A DNA stretch of 32,437 nucleotides. It comes from Mycoplasma marinum. GTDB taxonomy: Bacteria > Bacillota_I > Bacilli_A > Mycoplasmatales > Metamycoplasmataceae. Shown one piece after another: positions 1-9,609 of this stretch. The notes under the pieces are model-generated. The model saw only the letters and a program-made list of their open reading frames with translations, did no database searches and was not told the DNA's origin. Numbering within the stretch: the stretch's first letter is position 1; every line of letters starts with the position of its first letter. The position numbers and the translations under genes are program-made. The stretch is taken from assembly GCF_004335975.1 (NCBI RefSeq), contig NZ_PSZO01000010.1, positions 1 through 32,437 of the forward strand, read 5' to 3'.

Positions 1-81
1 ATTAGAGTTCAAAGATGTTTGGATAATAAAACACCATACGAATATTCTCGCATGATGTCCAACACTTTGAGTGTGTCTTAA
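1..81 (+). pseudogene. 3' end of a DDE transposase (partial at window edge)
   Basis: An open frame enters from the left edge and stops at TAA 79-81. Its 26 residues contain RCLDNKTPYEYS, which resembles the extreme C-terminus of integrase-core transposases (the 'R.CL..KTP.E' or 'R.Q..L...TP.EY' tail of the IS30 and IS3 families). The catalytic core lies outside the window, so I cannot tell whether the element is intact or which of the two families it is. I could not fix its terminal inverted repeat in the AT-rich bases that follow. Calling it a transposase rests on this short motif only. Confidence 0.45.
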
Positions 82-146
82 TTTTTTATCCTAATATATA
101 TAGAAATAGCAACTTATTTTTTTATATTTGACTGTAACGCTTTTTT

Positions 147-170
147 AGGTTATTTTTTTACCTCTTTTTT
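147..170 (+). terminator. weak terminator after the transposase tail
   Basis: AGGT and ACCT arms around 147-163 enclose a T-rich loop and are followed by CTTTTTT. The stem is only four to five pairs, so this is a weak candidate. Confidence 0.25.
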
Positions 171-236
171 ATGATAAAATTATTTTTGTATAAAGGTTTG
201 CTTGGTAAACCATTTAAAACTTTTTTAGGAGAAAAC

Positions 237-1835
237 ATGAATAAAAAGAAAATAGTAATTATAGCTTCGATTATTGGATTGGTTTTTGCAAGTATTGCTT
301 TGATAATGGGTATAGTATTTATTGTTAATGCAAAAAATGTTATTGATACTCAAAAAGCTGAATATAGTGTTAATGAAAAAACTATTCTATGAATAGCTAA
401 GCAAAGTCAAGCTTTTTTCGGTAATTCAACAGGTATTGCAATAGCTGGTATTGCAATAGCATTTATTGTTTTACTGTCAATTATTTCAATTTGAATAATT
501 GCAGGTGTTAAAAGTAAAATAAAAAAAACAAAATCAAATGGTACGATGACAGCTGTTGCTATATCATCAATAGCAGCAGTTGCTTCTGTGGCAGGTCTTG
601 GAACTATTACAGCTGGAACTATTCAATTTAAAAAGAGTTCTGATATGGAGAATGCAATTTCATATTTTGAAAATAATGCTGAATCAATTTCAAATAATAA
701 AGATGATGCTGCAAAAGCTGCTTTAATATATACACTTGCAAATAAAGAGGGTATTTCAACATTTGCCTCTGCATCAACACTACAATTATCGTTAGCTGCA
801 ATTTTATTTGGAGATATGTATGCAAATAAATTAGATAGAAAAACTAAATATGAATCTCTATTTAAAAATGCTGATATGCAAAAAGATTTCAAATCTTTAG
901 ATTCAAAGATTAAGTTTAAAAATCCTGAAAATAATAAAGAAATTAAATCTGAAGAATGATTTATGAAATCAAGAGATCAGATAAGTGTTGGAGACTCAAA
1001 ACCACATGCTGCAAATATATTGTTAAACCTTGATGGATGATCTGAAATTTTAAATGGTGATTATCCTGCTTTGCACAAGATGATTAAAAATCTTATGATT
1101 AAAAACACACCAATCAACCCTATTGTTTGAGCACAATTGCCAGCTGAAACTAAGAAAATAATGGTCGAACTTAAATATGTTGATGCAACAGGTAATGTTT
1201 TATCAAGTGAAATGTTTAACTTTATGAAAGAGTTGACTCCAGCTTCTCTTAAATTCGAAAGAAGAGTAGTTGCAACCTTAGGTAAATTATTGAAATTACC
1301 ATATGATACAGAACAAAATCAATTAAAAACAAGATTAACGGTATTGGAATGACTAAATACAGTTGTTAATTCTATTGATTATATCTCTAAGGATGGTGAA
1401 TTTGAGGTTGTAAAAAATATTGATTCAACATTTGTTGATGGTCAATTATTTAAGCCAGTTATAACTTCACAAGATCCTGAAAACGTTTATGGAGGTACTT
1501 ATCATAAAGACGGTACAATATCAATTGATTTTAAAAATGATAAACCAGTTGGTACTGTTGGTGATTTTGTTTATGATATTAAACTTAATTTAATGAAAAA
1601 AGTATTGAATCAACTTGAAAGTGAGAAAATGTTGAACAAAATTCTTGAAAGACAAAAAACTATAACACCAATAACATTTATTGAACATATATTAGAATCA
1701 AAAGGATTAAAAGAATTAACAGATCAATATGCCGTGTTTAATTTTGGTTATGATGATAATGATTTTTATGGTTCAAAAGGTGAGGCAAAACATATTGCAA
1801 ATACCGCAGATAAAATTGAAGAATTTATTAAATAA
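237..1835 (+). CDS. hypothetical membrane protein, 532 aa
   Basis: The frame is continuous only with UGA as Trp. The ATG at 237 follows AGGAG at 227-231, which makes it a better start than an upstream in-frame ATG at 171. The N-terminus is MNKKK followed by a hydrophobic helix (about residues 5-29). A second hydrophobic segment lies near 65-90 and a third Ala-rich one near 103-123. About 400 mostly hydrophilic residues follow with no motif I recognise. This suggests a membrane-anchored protein with a large soluble C-terminal part; the topology is inferred. It lies alone between a transposase tail and degV and has its own terminator at 1856-1886. I see no lipobox cysteine. Function unknown; it may be a lineage-specific surface protein. 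Confidence 0.8.
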
Positions 1836-1855
1836 TTTAATCAAGCAATGATTTT

Positions 1856-1886
1856 AATCCCTTGACTTATAAGGGATTATTTTTTT
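1856..1886 (+). terminator. rho-independent terminator
   Basis: Arms AATCCCTT (1856-1863) and AAGGGATT (1871-1878) form a perfect 8-bp stem with a 7-nt loop, followed by a run of seven T. Confidence 0.9.
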
Positions 1887-1951
1887 ATATCAAATAACTT
1901 ATTAACAAATTATAAATAGTGATATTAATTAATAAAAAAATAAAATCATAG

Positions 1952-1966
1952 TATAATTCTTTTATG
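1952..1966 (+). promoter_or_regulatory. leaderless promoter of degV copy 1
   Basis: TATAAT at 1952-1957 is followed by exactly six bases and the ATG at 1964. No Shine-Dalgarno sequence is present, so transcription would begin at or next to the A of the start codon. Confidence 0.65.
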
Positions 1967-2794
1967 AAATTAGGTATTATTGTAGATTCTACTTCTGGAT
2001 TATCGGAAAAGGAAGCAAGAGAAAAAAAATGAGGTTATCTGCCTCTACATATATTTTTGGATGGTAAAGATTATGCAGAAGGTAGAGATATAACTGCTGA
2101 TGAAGTTTATGACATATTAACGATTGATACAGATACACGTTCTTCATGTTCATCCCCATCTGATGTTTTAGCTGAATTTGAAAAAATGTCAAAGGAATAT
2201 GATCATGTAATTGTGTATCCATTATCAACTAAACTTTCAGGTCAGTATTCATCTCTTTTGATGCTTTCTAAAGAATTTGAAAACATTCATGTATTTGAAT
2301 CGCATTCAATGTCTCTTCAAGCAACAAGGGGTGCAGAATTCGCTTTAAAACTTGCAAGTGAAGGAAAAGATATAAATGAAATAATGGATGCTCTAGAAGA
2401 TACTAAAAATAATGCTTTAGCAGTTATTATTCCTTCAACTCTTGATTGACTTGTTAAAGGTGGTAGAGTTAAATCAAATGTTGCCACAATGGCAAATATG
2501 CTAAAAATAATTCCTATGATTAAGTTTTATGATGGCGAGTTAACCAAACATGGAAAAGGTAGAACATTTAACAAGACTGTACTTAAAGGTGCAAAAGATA
2601 TTGTATCCCATTTCGAGGGAGAAGAATATGAATTATTAATACTTCATACTTCTCATCCAGAATTAGATAGACATGTTGAAGCAATTGAAGGATTAATTGG
2701 TAAAAAAGCAGAAGTTATTTCTCTTCCAACTGTAATTACAATGCATGTTGGTCTTGGAGCAATAATTGTTGCTGGTTTAAAAGTTTGTAAATAA
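1964..2794 (+). CDS. DegV family protein (fatty-acid binding, FakB-like), copy 1
   Basis: The 276-residue product starts MKLGIIVDSTSGL, the DegV N-terminal signature, and has the expected family length. It carries YPLSTKLSGQYSS near the centre (the family's 'S..LSG.Y' lipid-contact loop), WLVKGGRV, and IPMIKF and HVGLGAI in the C-terminal domain. DegV/FakB proteins bind a fatty acid and present it to the kinase FakA, which makes acyl-phosphate for lipid synthesis; mollicutes depend on host fatty acids. FakA is not in this window. The gene is monocistronic, with a leaderless start and a terminator at 2799-2824. A paralogue lies at 13313-14137 on the minus strand. Which fatty acid each binds cannot be read from the sequence. 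Confidence 0.9.
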
Positions 2795-2798
2795 TAAG

Positions 2799-2824
2799 AG
2801 ATGCTATTAATAGTATCTTTTTTT
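2799..2824 (+). terminator. rho-independent terminator of degV copy 1
   Basis: AGATGCTA (2799-2806) pairs with TAGTATCT (2811-2818), with one G-T pair and a 4-nt loop, followed by a T-tract. Confidence 0.85.
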
Positions 2825-2941
2825 ACTTTTAATTATATTGAAAGCATTATTAAAAAACAATATTACAAGGTAAAAGTTTACTTTGCTTTAAAGTTTAAAA
2901 CATATTTTAAAGGGGATAAAATTTATCAATTTGGAGCAAAG

Positions 2942-2966
2942 AAAAAACTGTACAATGCACAGTTTT
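2942..2966 (-). terminator. terminator of ppa (minus strand)
   Basis: AAAACTGT (2944-2951) and ACAGTTTT (2959-2966) form a perfect stem. On the minus strand it is followed by TTTTTTC. It could also act on the plus strand. Confidence 0.8.
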
Positions 2967-2972
2967 ATTTAA

Positions 2973-3524
2973 TTAAGCTACGTATTTTTCTGGATGTTCT
3001 TTCATCATTTTAGCGATGAATTCTTTTTTATCCATTTTTCCGTATTTTTCCATTAGCTCAACACATTCTTCATATTCAGCTTTAGCTCATTCTTTACCTT
3101 CGAAACCAGCAACTGAAGTAATACCTTCACGTTTTCAGTTTTTGTAAGTTGTAAAGAATGTTTCAACTTCTTTTAACCATTCTTTTGGTAAGTCATCCAT
3201 TGATTCAATATTTGCAAGTCTATAATCATCAGCGTGAACTGCAATTAATTTTGTATCAGTTTCGCCATCATCAATCATTTTCATTGCTCCAATGATTCTT
3301 GCTTCAACTTCAACACCTGCTTGGAATGTTTCGTCTGAGTAAACTAATACATCTAGTTCATCTCCATCTCAATCTAGGGCTTCTGAAATGAAACCATAAT
3401 TAGCTGGATAAACAAATCCATCTCTTAAAATTCTATCTACAACAATTTTACCTTTCGCTCTGTCGTATTCATATTTAATATTTGACCCCTTTTGGATCTC
3501 TATTGTTACACTTAAATTTTTCAT
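2973..3524 (-). CDS. ppa: inorganic pyrophosphatase (soluble, family I)
   Basis: This minus-strand frame of 183 aa is broken into short pieces under the standard code by UGA codons, but reads through with UGA as Trp. It begins [14 protein letters not shown] and contains [16 protein letters not shown] and [11 protein letters not shown]. The latter holds the family I pyrophosphatase signature D-x-D-x-x-D that binds the metal ions. Length fits the 175-185 aa bacterial enzymes. It hydrolyses pyrophosphate in the cytoplasm and so pulls nucleic-acid synthesis and aminoacylation forward. The start at 3524 is supported by a -10 hexamer exactly six bases upstream. It is transcribed divergently from hrcA across a 115-bp gap that holds the CIRCE operator. 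Confidence 0.95.
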
Positions 3525-3536
3525 ATAAATATTATA
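3522..3536 (-). promoter_or_regulatory. leaderless promoter of ppa
   Basis: On the minus strand TATAAT occupies 3536 to 3531, six bases before the ATG at 3524, with no Shine-Dalgarno sequence. Confidence 0.65.
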
Positions 3537-3577
3537 TATTGTTTTGAATATAGTTAGTAAACTATTGGATAAAAAAT

Positions 3578-3615
3578 ATAAATTAGCACTCTAAGATTGA
3601 TGAGTGCTAATTTAT
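3578..3615. promoter_or_regulatory. CIRCE operator of hrcA (10-bp spacer)
   Basis: TTAGCACTC (3583-3591) and GAGTGCTAA (3602-3610) are perfect HrcA half-sites. The inverted repeat extends to 14-bp perfect arms, 3578-3591 and 3602-3615. The spacer counts to 10 bases, whereas the consensus CIRCE has 9. It covers the expected -35 region of the hrcA promoter, so HrcA bound here should block its own transcription. Confidence 0.95.
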
Positions 3616-3627
3616 CTTGTATTAATA

Positions 3628-3642
3628 TATAATATATGTATG
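3628..3642 (+). promoter_or_regulatory. leaderless promoter of hrcA
   Basis: TATAAT (3628-3633), six bases, then ATG at 3640. There is no Shine-Dalgarno sequence. Confidence 0.65.
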
Positions 3643-4641
3643 AATAAATTAACAAAAAGACAACAAGAGTACCTTCTTTTAATAACAAAAGAATACATAT
3701 CAAGTGGAACACCAGTCGGGTCTTCTTCACTTATTACAAAATTTGATTTAAATGTATCGCCTGCTACAGTAAGAAATGAAATGGCGACTTTAGAAAAGGA
3801 AGGATTTTTAGAAAAATGTCATACTTCATCAGGACGTATACCTTCTTCACAAGGTTTTATGTTTTATGCAAGAATGTCAAAACATGGGGGAGTTTCTTCA
3901 GATATAGAAAAGAAACTAAAAATTATTTTTGCAAAGAGAACTATGGGTATTGAACAAGTTCTTGAAGAAGCTGTTGAGGCTATATCAACTATTACAGACC
4001 TTACATTGGTTACAAAATCAGATGAATCAGATGAATTATGTAAATCAATTCAATTTGTACCTTTAAATGAACAAAATGCAACTATTGTTATTGTTACTTC
4101 TACAGGTAGAGTTGAATCAAAGCTTGTAAGTGTAAAAAATGGAGCACAATTAAGTGATGTTAGAATTGCAGTTAGAATTTTAAAAGATAGATTGTTTAAC
4201 ACGCCTTTAAAAAGTCTTGCTATTAAAACTGAAACTCTATCTCAATTTATTGCGGATGAAATTAAGGATTATGAATTTGTTATACAAGAAATGATTACAA
4301 AGGTATTTGATTTTCATACTAAACAAACTTCGCATGTATATGGTCGAACTAATATTATTAAAAAACCAGAATTTAGAGACCCAGAAAAATTATTTAAAAT
4401 TATGGAAAGACTTGAAAATAAATCTATTTGAGAATCAATTGAAGAACAAGCTGATGATGATGACCAATCACTGAAGATTTCAATCACTGACAGTCAAGCA
4501 TTAATTTCCAAAAAAATAAAAGTAGGTAAAGGTACAACAGAAATTTCAATCATTGGTCCAAATAGAGTTGACTATGATAAAGCCTTACCAATATTATCAT
4601 TGCTTGATGAATTAGTTAATGGTGAAAAGGGAGAAGATTAA
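3640..4641 (+). CDS. hrcA: heat-inducible transcription repressor HrcA
   Basis: The 333-aa product begins MNKLTKRQQEYLLLITKEY. It has a winged helix-turn-helix in the first 70 residues, with the HrcA motif SPATVRNEMATLEKEGFL and then SSGRIPSSQGF. A central GAF-like region follows, and the C-terminus ends LDELVNGEKGED. One in-frame UGA encodes Trp at 4429-4431. HrcA represses chaperone genes by binding CIRCE and is classically released when GroEL is titrated by misfolded protein; groEL is not in this window, so the co-effector here is unknown. I chose the start at 3640 over 3604 because 3604 lies inside the CIRCE arm and the -10 box sits six bases before 3640. The stop overlaps the next ATG (TAATG), so hrcA heads a four-gene unit. 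Confidence 0.95.
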
Positions 4642-5165
4642 TGGTGGAAACAATAAACGTTGAAGACAACGATATGAATCAAAAAAAAGGTATAAACTTT
4701 TTTGTTAAACGTGAACTTGTAAAACTAGAAAAAATAAAAAGAAATTCTAGGTTAGCTTGGTCTATCATCACTTTGCTAATTGCTTTATGTAATATTGCAG
4801 TTGTTACTATTGCAGTTATTGCATTGGTAGGTATTGCTAAAAAAGGTGGTGATAATAATGCCATGCTTCCTGCTTCACTGGTTTGTCTAATAACTATAAT
4901 TTTATTTATAATGGGGTTTGTATTAGCTTTTTATCAAAATATGAAGCAAGATCATAAATATAAAAGTGCTATTGACACTATTCAAAATGAATATATGAAA
5001 TTCTCAAATAATATAGGGGTTTACGATATTAGAGATAAAAAAGAGAAGGCAAAAATTCTCAAAGTTCAAATCAAAAAAGATTTATTGGAAATCTTCAAAG
5101 TTAAAAAGAAACAAAGTAGATGAAAAATATTTTTCTCTGCATTAATCGGAGATAAAGATGAATAA
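4641..5165 (+). CDS. two-TM protein, DUF4231/SLATT-like, paralogue A
   Basis: The 174-aa product has a charged N-terminus, two hydrophobic helices (about residues 39-65 and 78-98) and a C-terminal amphipathic helix. The helix carries a KYKSAIDTIQNEY segment leading to GVYD at 126-129. Two helices followed by a basic helix ending in G-x-Y is also seen in the next two genes and resembles the DUF4231/SLATT family, which is common in mycoplasmas and elsewhere linked to conflict systems as predicted pore-formers. That family call is from pattern memory and untested. The start overlaps the hrcA stop (TAATG) and the end overlaps the next gene by 8 nt, so it is translationally coupled inside the CIRCE-controlled unit. 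Function unknown. Confidence 0.85.
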
Positions 5166-5664
5166 AATATCTATATATGCACTACATAGTAATCCAATTG
5201 AATATGTTAACTCTCGCAAAAATAAAGCTAAGAAAGAAATGATCATATTTAGAATTATTTTTATAATTTTAAATTTAACAGTTGCTTTAGCTGCTGCTTC
5301 AATTGCAATATTAACAGCATTAGTGTTTTCTCTTTTACTTTATGGTGGTAAAAAACCGACATGATTTTTCTTTACTACAACTGGGGTATCTGCAATAACG
5401 GTGATGGTTACATCTTTTGTTAACTTCTTTGTTATAAAAGGTAGATATCAGCAAGCAAAAGATATTTATAAAAAAATATTGGGTCAAGTTACTTTATTCA
5501 TTAATAACGCCGGCTTATATGAAGAAGGTGTAAAAAATAGAGAAATGATTTTGTATACAAGAGTAGCACAAATTTATGGTAATCATGATGCTATAGGTGA
5601 AATAAGTGATGAACTTAAGCAATTAGAAACAAATATTAAGAAGACGAAGAAGGGTACAAAATAA
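5158..5664 (+). CDS. two-TM protein, DUF4231/SLATT-like, paralogue B
   Basis: The 168-aa product has hydrophobic helices at about 35-61 and 70-93. It then has RYQQAKDIYKKIL, a GLY motif at 119-121, and a helix with YTRVAQIYG. This is the same architecture as the genes on each side. UGA is used once as Trp (5362-5364). The ATG at 5158 lies within the last codons of the preceding gene (8-nt overlap), and its TAA shares a base with the next ATG. No extracellular or catalytic motif is visible. I infer a common origin for the three genes by tandem duplication, and strong divergence since. Confidence 0.85.
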
Positions 5665-6110
5665 TGAATAAACAAAAAATTATTGATGTCCTTAAAAAAG
5701 ATGAGGGTATTTTAGGTGTTTGGAACTTATTTAATAATAAATATAGGAAATCAAAAATAAACTTCACAATTATCAATGGAACTATATTTATATTAACTGC
5801 TTTGTTAGTTTTACTTAACCTTTGAGCAATGCTAACACTTAAAAATCCACCTTATAGTGGCATAGAATGACAATGGGCTAGAAATTGTTTTTTATCAATG
5901 GCAATCATTACCGCAATAACTGGATTTTTAACAGCTATGCTTTCATTGTTTAAGTTTAAATCAGTGTCTAGACAAGCAAAAGAAGCTGTTAAGATAGTAA
6001 AAGAAGAGTTTAAGGAATATAAAAGTGCAAATGGAAAGTATGCAAAAATTAATAATAAGGATCAAGTTTTTATTGAATTTGTTACTGAAGCAGTTTTCAT
6101 AGAAGATTAA
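5664..6110 (+). CDS. two-TM protein, DUF4231/SLATT-like, paralogue C
   Basis: The 148-aa product starts at an ATG overlapping the preceding stop (TAATG). Hydrophobic helices lie at about 34-58 and 74-95. The tail VSRQAKEAVKIVKEEFKEY, then GKY at 124-126 and VFIEFVTEAVFIED, is the clearest match of the three to the DUF4231 C-terminus ('LK.E...Y....G.Y' then an acidic end). Three in-frame UGA codons (at 5822, 5867 and nearby) read as Trp. It is the last gene of the hrcA unit, with a short terminator directly after the stop. Function unknown; if SLATT-like, it may form small membrane pores or oligomers. Confidence 0.85.
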
Positions 6111-6112
6111 TT

Positions 6113-6130
6113 AACACGTTGTGTTTTTTT
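6113..6130 (+). terminator. terminator of the hrcA unit
   Basis: AACAC (6113-6117) pairs with GTGTT (6121-6125) around a 3-nt loop and runs into a T-tract to 6130. The stem is short but well placed three bases after the stop codon. Confidence 0.6.
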
Positions 6131-6251
6131 ATTATCAATTATTAATGGTAACAATCTTAATCAAAGTTAATTTTGTATATCATTAGACATTTTTCGGTAT
6201 TAACGGGTGTAAAATGAAATTGTAATTATTATTATAAAAAAGGAGGTAATT

Positions 6252-6344
6252 GTGTCAAATCATGAAGATTGTTGTAAAAATGAATCAAAAGATGAAGCAA
6301 AAGAAGAATGCAAAATGAAATCTGAACCTAAAAAAGAAAAGTAA
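6252..6344 (+). CDS. 30-aa charged, Cys-rich micro-protein
   Basis: A GTG start at 6252 follows an almost ideal Shine-Dalgarno sequence AAAGGAGGT five bases upstream. The frame gives MSNHEDCCKNESK and EAKEECKMK and ends at TAA 6342-6344. It is almost entirely Lys and Glu, with three Cys and one His near the front. The EECK motif also occurs twice in the N-terminal extension of GrpE, whose gene starts 177 bp downstream, so it may be a remnant duplicate of grpE or an independent thiol- or metal-binding peptide. Evidence is the ribosome site plus this resemblance; there is no homologue I recognise. An overlapping frame from ATG 6262 is too far from the Shine-Dalgarno sequence. Confidence 0.5.
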   Translation: MSNHEDCCKNESKDEAKEECKMKSEPKKEK

Positions 6345-6474
6345 TTAAATAAAACAATACATAAAATATAACTATAGGACTACTAACATAATTAATTCAC
6401 TAATAAATTTATCTATATTTCTCACTATAAATAATGATAAAGGCATGGTGTTTTTTTTATTTTATTTTTGATTT

Positions 6475-6501
6475 TTAGCACTTTGTTGCAAAGAATGCTA
6501 A
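6475..6501. promoter_or_regulatory. CIRCE operator of grpE-dnaK
   Basis: TTAGCACTT (6475-6483), a 9-base spacer, and GAATGCTAA (6493-6501). Each half-site departs from the consensus by one base, so binding is probably weaker than at hrcA. It covers the -35 element TTGCAA (6486-6491). Confidence 0.9.
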
Positions 6502-6520
6502 AATATGTTATGATATTAGT

Positions 6521-6523
<3 letters not shown>
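6486..6523 (+). promoter_or_regulatory. leaderless promoter of grpE
   Basis: TTGCAA (6486-6491), a 17-bp spacer, TATGAT (6509-6514), then six bases to the ATG at 6521. No Shine-Dalgarno sequence is present. Confidence 0.7.
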
Positions 6524-9039
<2,516 letters not shown>

Positions 9040-9059
9040 TAATTATTAAATAATAAATT

Positions 9060-9086
9060 ATGCAACCATTATGGTTTGCATTTTTT
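9060..9086 (+). terminator. terminator of grpE-dnaK
   Basis: ATGCAA plus CCA (9060-9068) pairs with TGG and TTGCAT (9072-9081) with a one-base bulge, followed by TTTTTT. Confidence 0.85.
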
Positions 9087-9162
9087 ATATCAAAATTTAA
9101 AGCAAAAAACTTTCATAATAAGAATTTCAACACATTATATATATTTAAGAATATTTAGTTAG

Positions 9163-9462
9163 GTAAAGGACATTTTTTTCATTAAAAGATTTATTGAATT
9201 TATTGCATCCAATCCACTCATTTTAAAATACTATAATAATTTAAATAAAATATATGAATATTTTTACCAATCTATAAAATATAAAATGTCTTTAAAAAAT
9301 AGTGCTATTCTATTAAAAAACAATCTTTTTTTATTATTTAAAAATGTTTTGATAGGAATTTATAGCTTTTTTAGTAAAAAAATACGGTTAGAAATATGTT
9401 ATAAATTATTTGTTATGAAAAAATTAATTTGGAACAAAGTCGTATTTTATTTTATGTGTTAA
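9163..9462 (+). CDS. possible small ORF (58 aa from ATG 9286; frame open from 9163)
   Basis: In the gap between dnaK and the permease, one frame stays free of TAA and TAG for 100 codons, from just after TAG 9160-9162 to TAA 9460-9462. The first ATG is at 9286 and gives MSLKNSAILLKNN, ending VVFYFMC. The product is basic and hydrophobic. I see no clear Shine-Dalgarno sequence for the ATG (AAAGGA at about 9165-9169 could serve a non-ATG start). In DNA this AT-rich a stop is expected about every dozen codons, so the length is suggestive. The stop abuts hairpin A of the element at 9463-9507. It could be a decayed gene; I recognise no homologue. Confidence 0.3.
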   Translation, partial: VKDIFFIKRFIEFIASNPLILKYYNNLNKIYEYFYQSIKYKMSLKNSAILLKNNLFLLFKNVLIGIYSFFSKKIRLEICYKLFVMKKLIWNKVVFYFMC

Positions 9463-9507
9463 TTACAGGAAACGCCCTGTAAAAGTTTAATTACGGGTTG
9501 TTTTGTT
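9463..9507 (+). promoter_or_regulatory. candidate attenuator: two competing hairpins
   Basis: Hairpin A pairs TTACAGG (9463-9469) with CCTGTAA (9476-9482). Hairpin B pairs the same CCTGTAA with TTACGGG (9491-9497) and is followed by TTGTTTTGTT, a terminator-like tail. The two cannot form together. That is the geometry of an attenuator or riboswitch expression platform, but it could also be a plain terminator with an alternative fold. Confidence 0.4.
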
Positions 9508-9534
9508 GATAATAAATTATTATGTTCATTCTTA

Positions 9535-9566
9535 AACTAACCTGTATAAAAGGGTTAGTTATTTTT
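9535..9566 (+). terminator. terminator-like hairpin upstream of the permease
   Basis: AACTAACC (9535-9542) and GGTTAGTT (9553-9560) form an 8-bp stem with a 10-nt loop, followed by ATTTTT. TATAAT overlaps its tail at 9566-9571 and is a possible promoter of the permease. Confidence 0.55.
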
Positions 9567-9609
9567 ATAATAAAAATTAAATTAAAAAGAAAAAAAGAAA
9601 GAAGGTTAT

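Larger units (their letters stand above)
9087..9609. other. 523-bp intergenic region before the permease
   Basis: No recognisable conserved gene or RNA family. It holds the possible small ORF (9163-9462), two mutually exclusive hairpins (9463-9507), and a third, terminator-like hairpin (9535-9566). T-box, purine and SAM riboswitch signatures were looked for by eye and not found. Confidence 0.6.

Noticed and set aside
237-1835. Apparent multiple short genes or a pseudogene split by stop codons
   Set aside because: All pieces are in one frame and the breaks are UGA codons. The same pattern occurs in dnaK, dnaE, tyrS and gapA, so UGA is Trp and the genes are intact.
2801-3013. 70-aa plus-strand frame between degV and ppa
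   Set aside because: It starts inside the degV terminator hairpin and runs into ppa antisense; there is no ribosome site and no family resemblance.
6182-6215. Promoter with TTAGAC and TAAAAT before the micro-ORF
   Set aside because: The spacing (about 20 bp or more) is outside the usual range; the true promoter of the micro-ORF is not clear.
9463-9566. T-box, purine or SAM riboswitch
   Set aside because: The conserved cores of these classes were not found by eye; only competing hairpins are supported.
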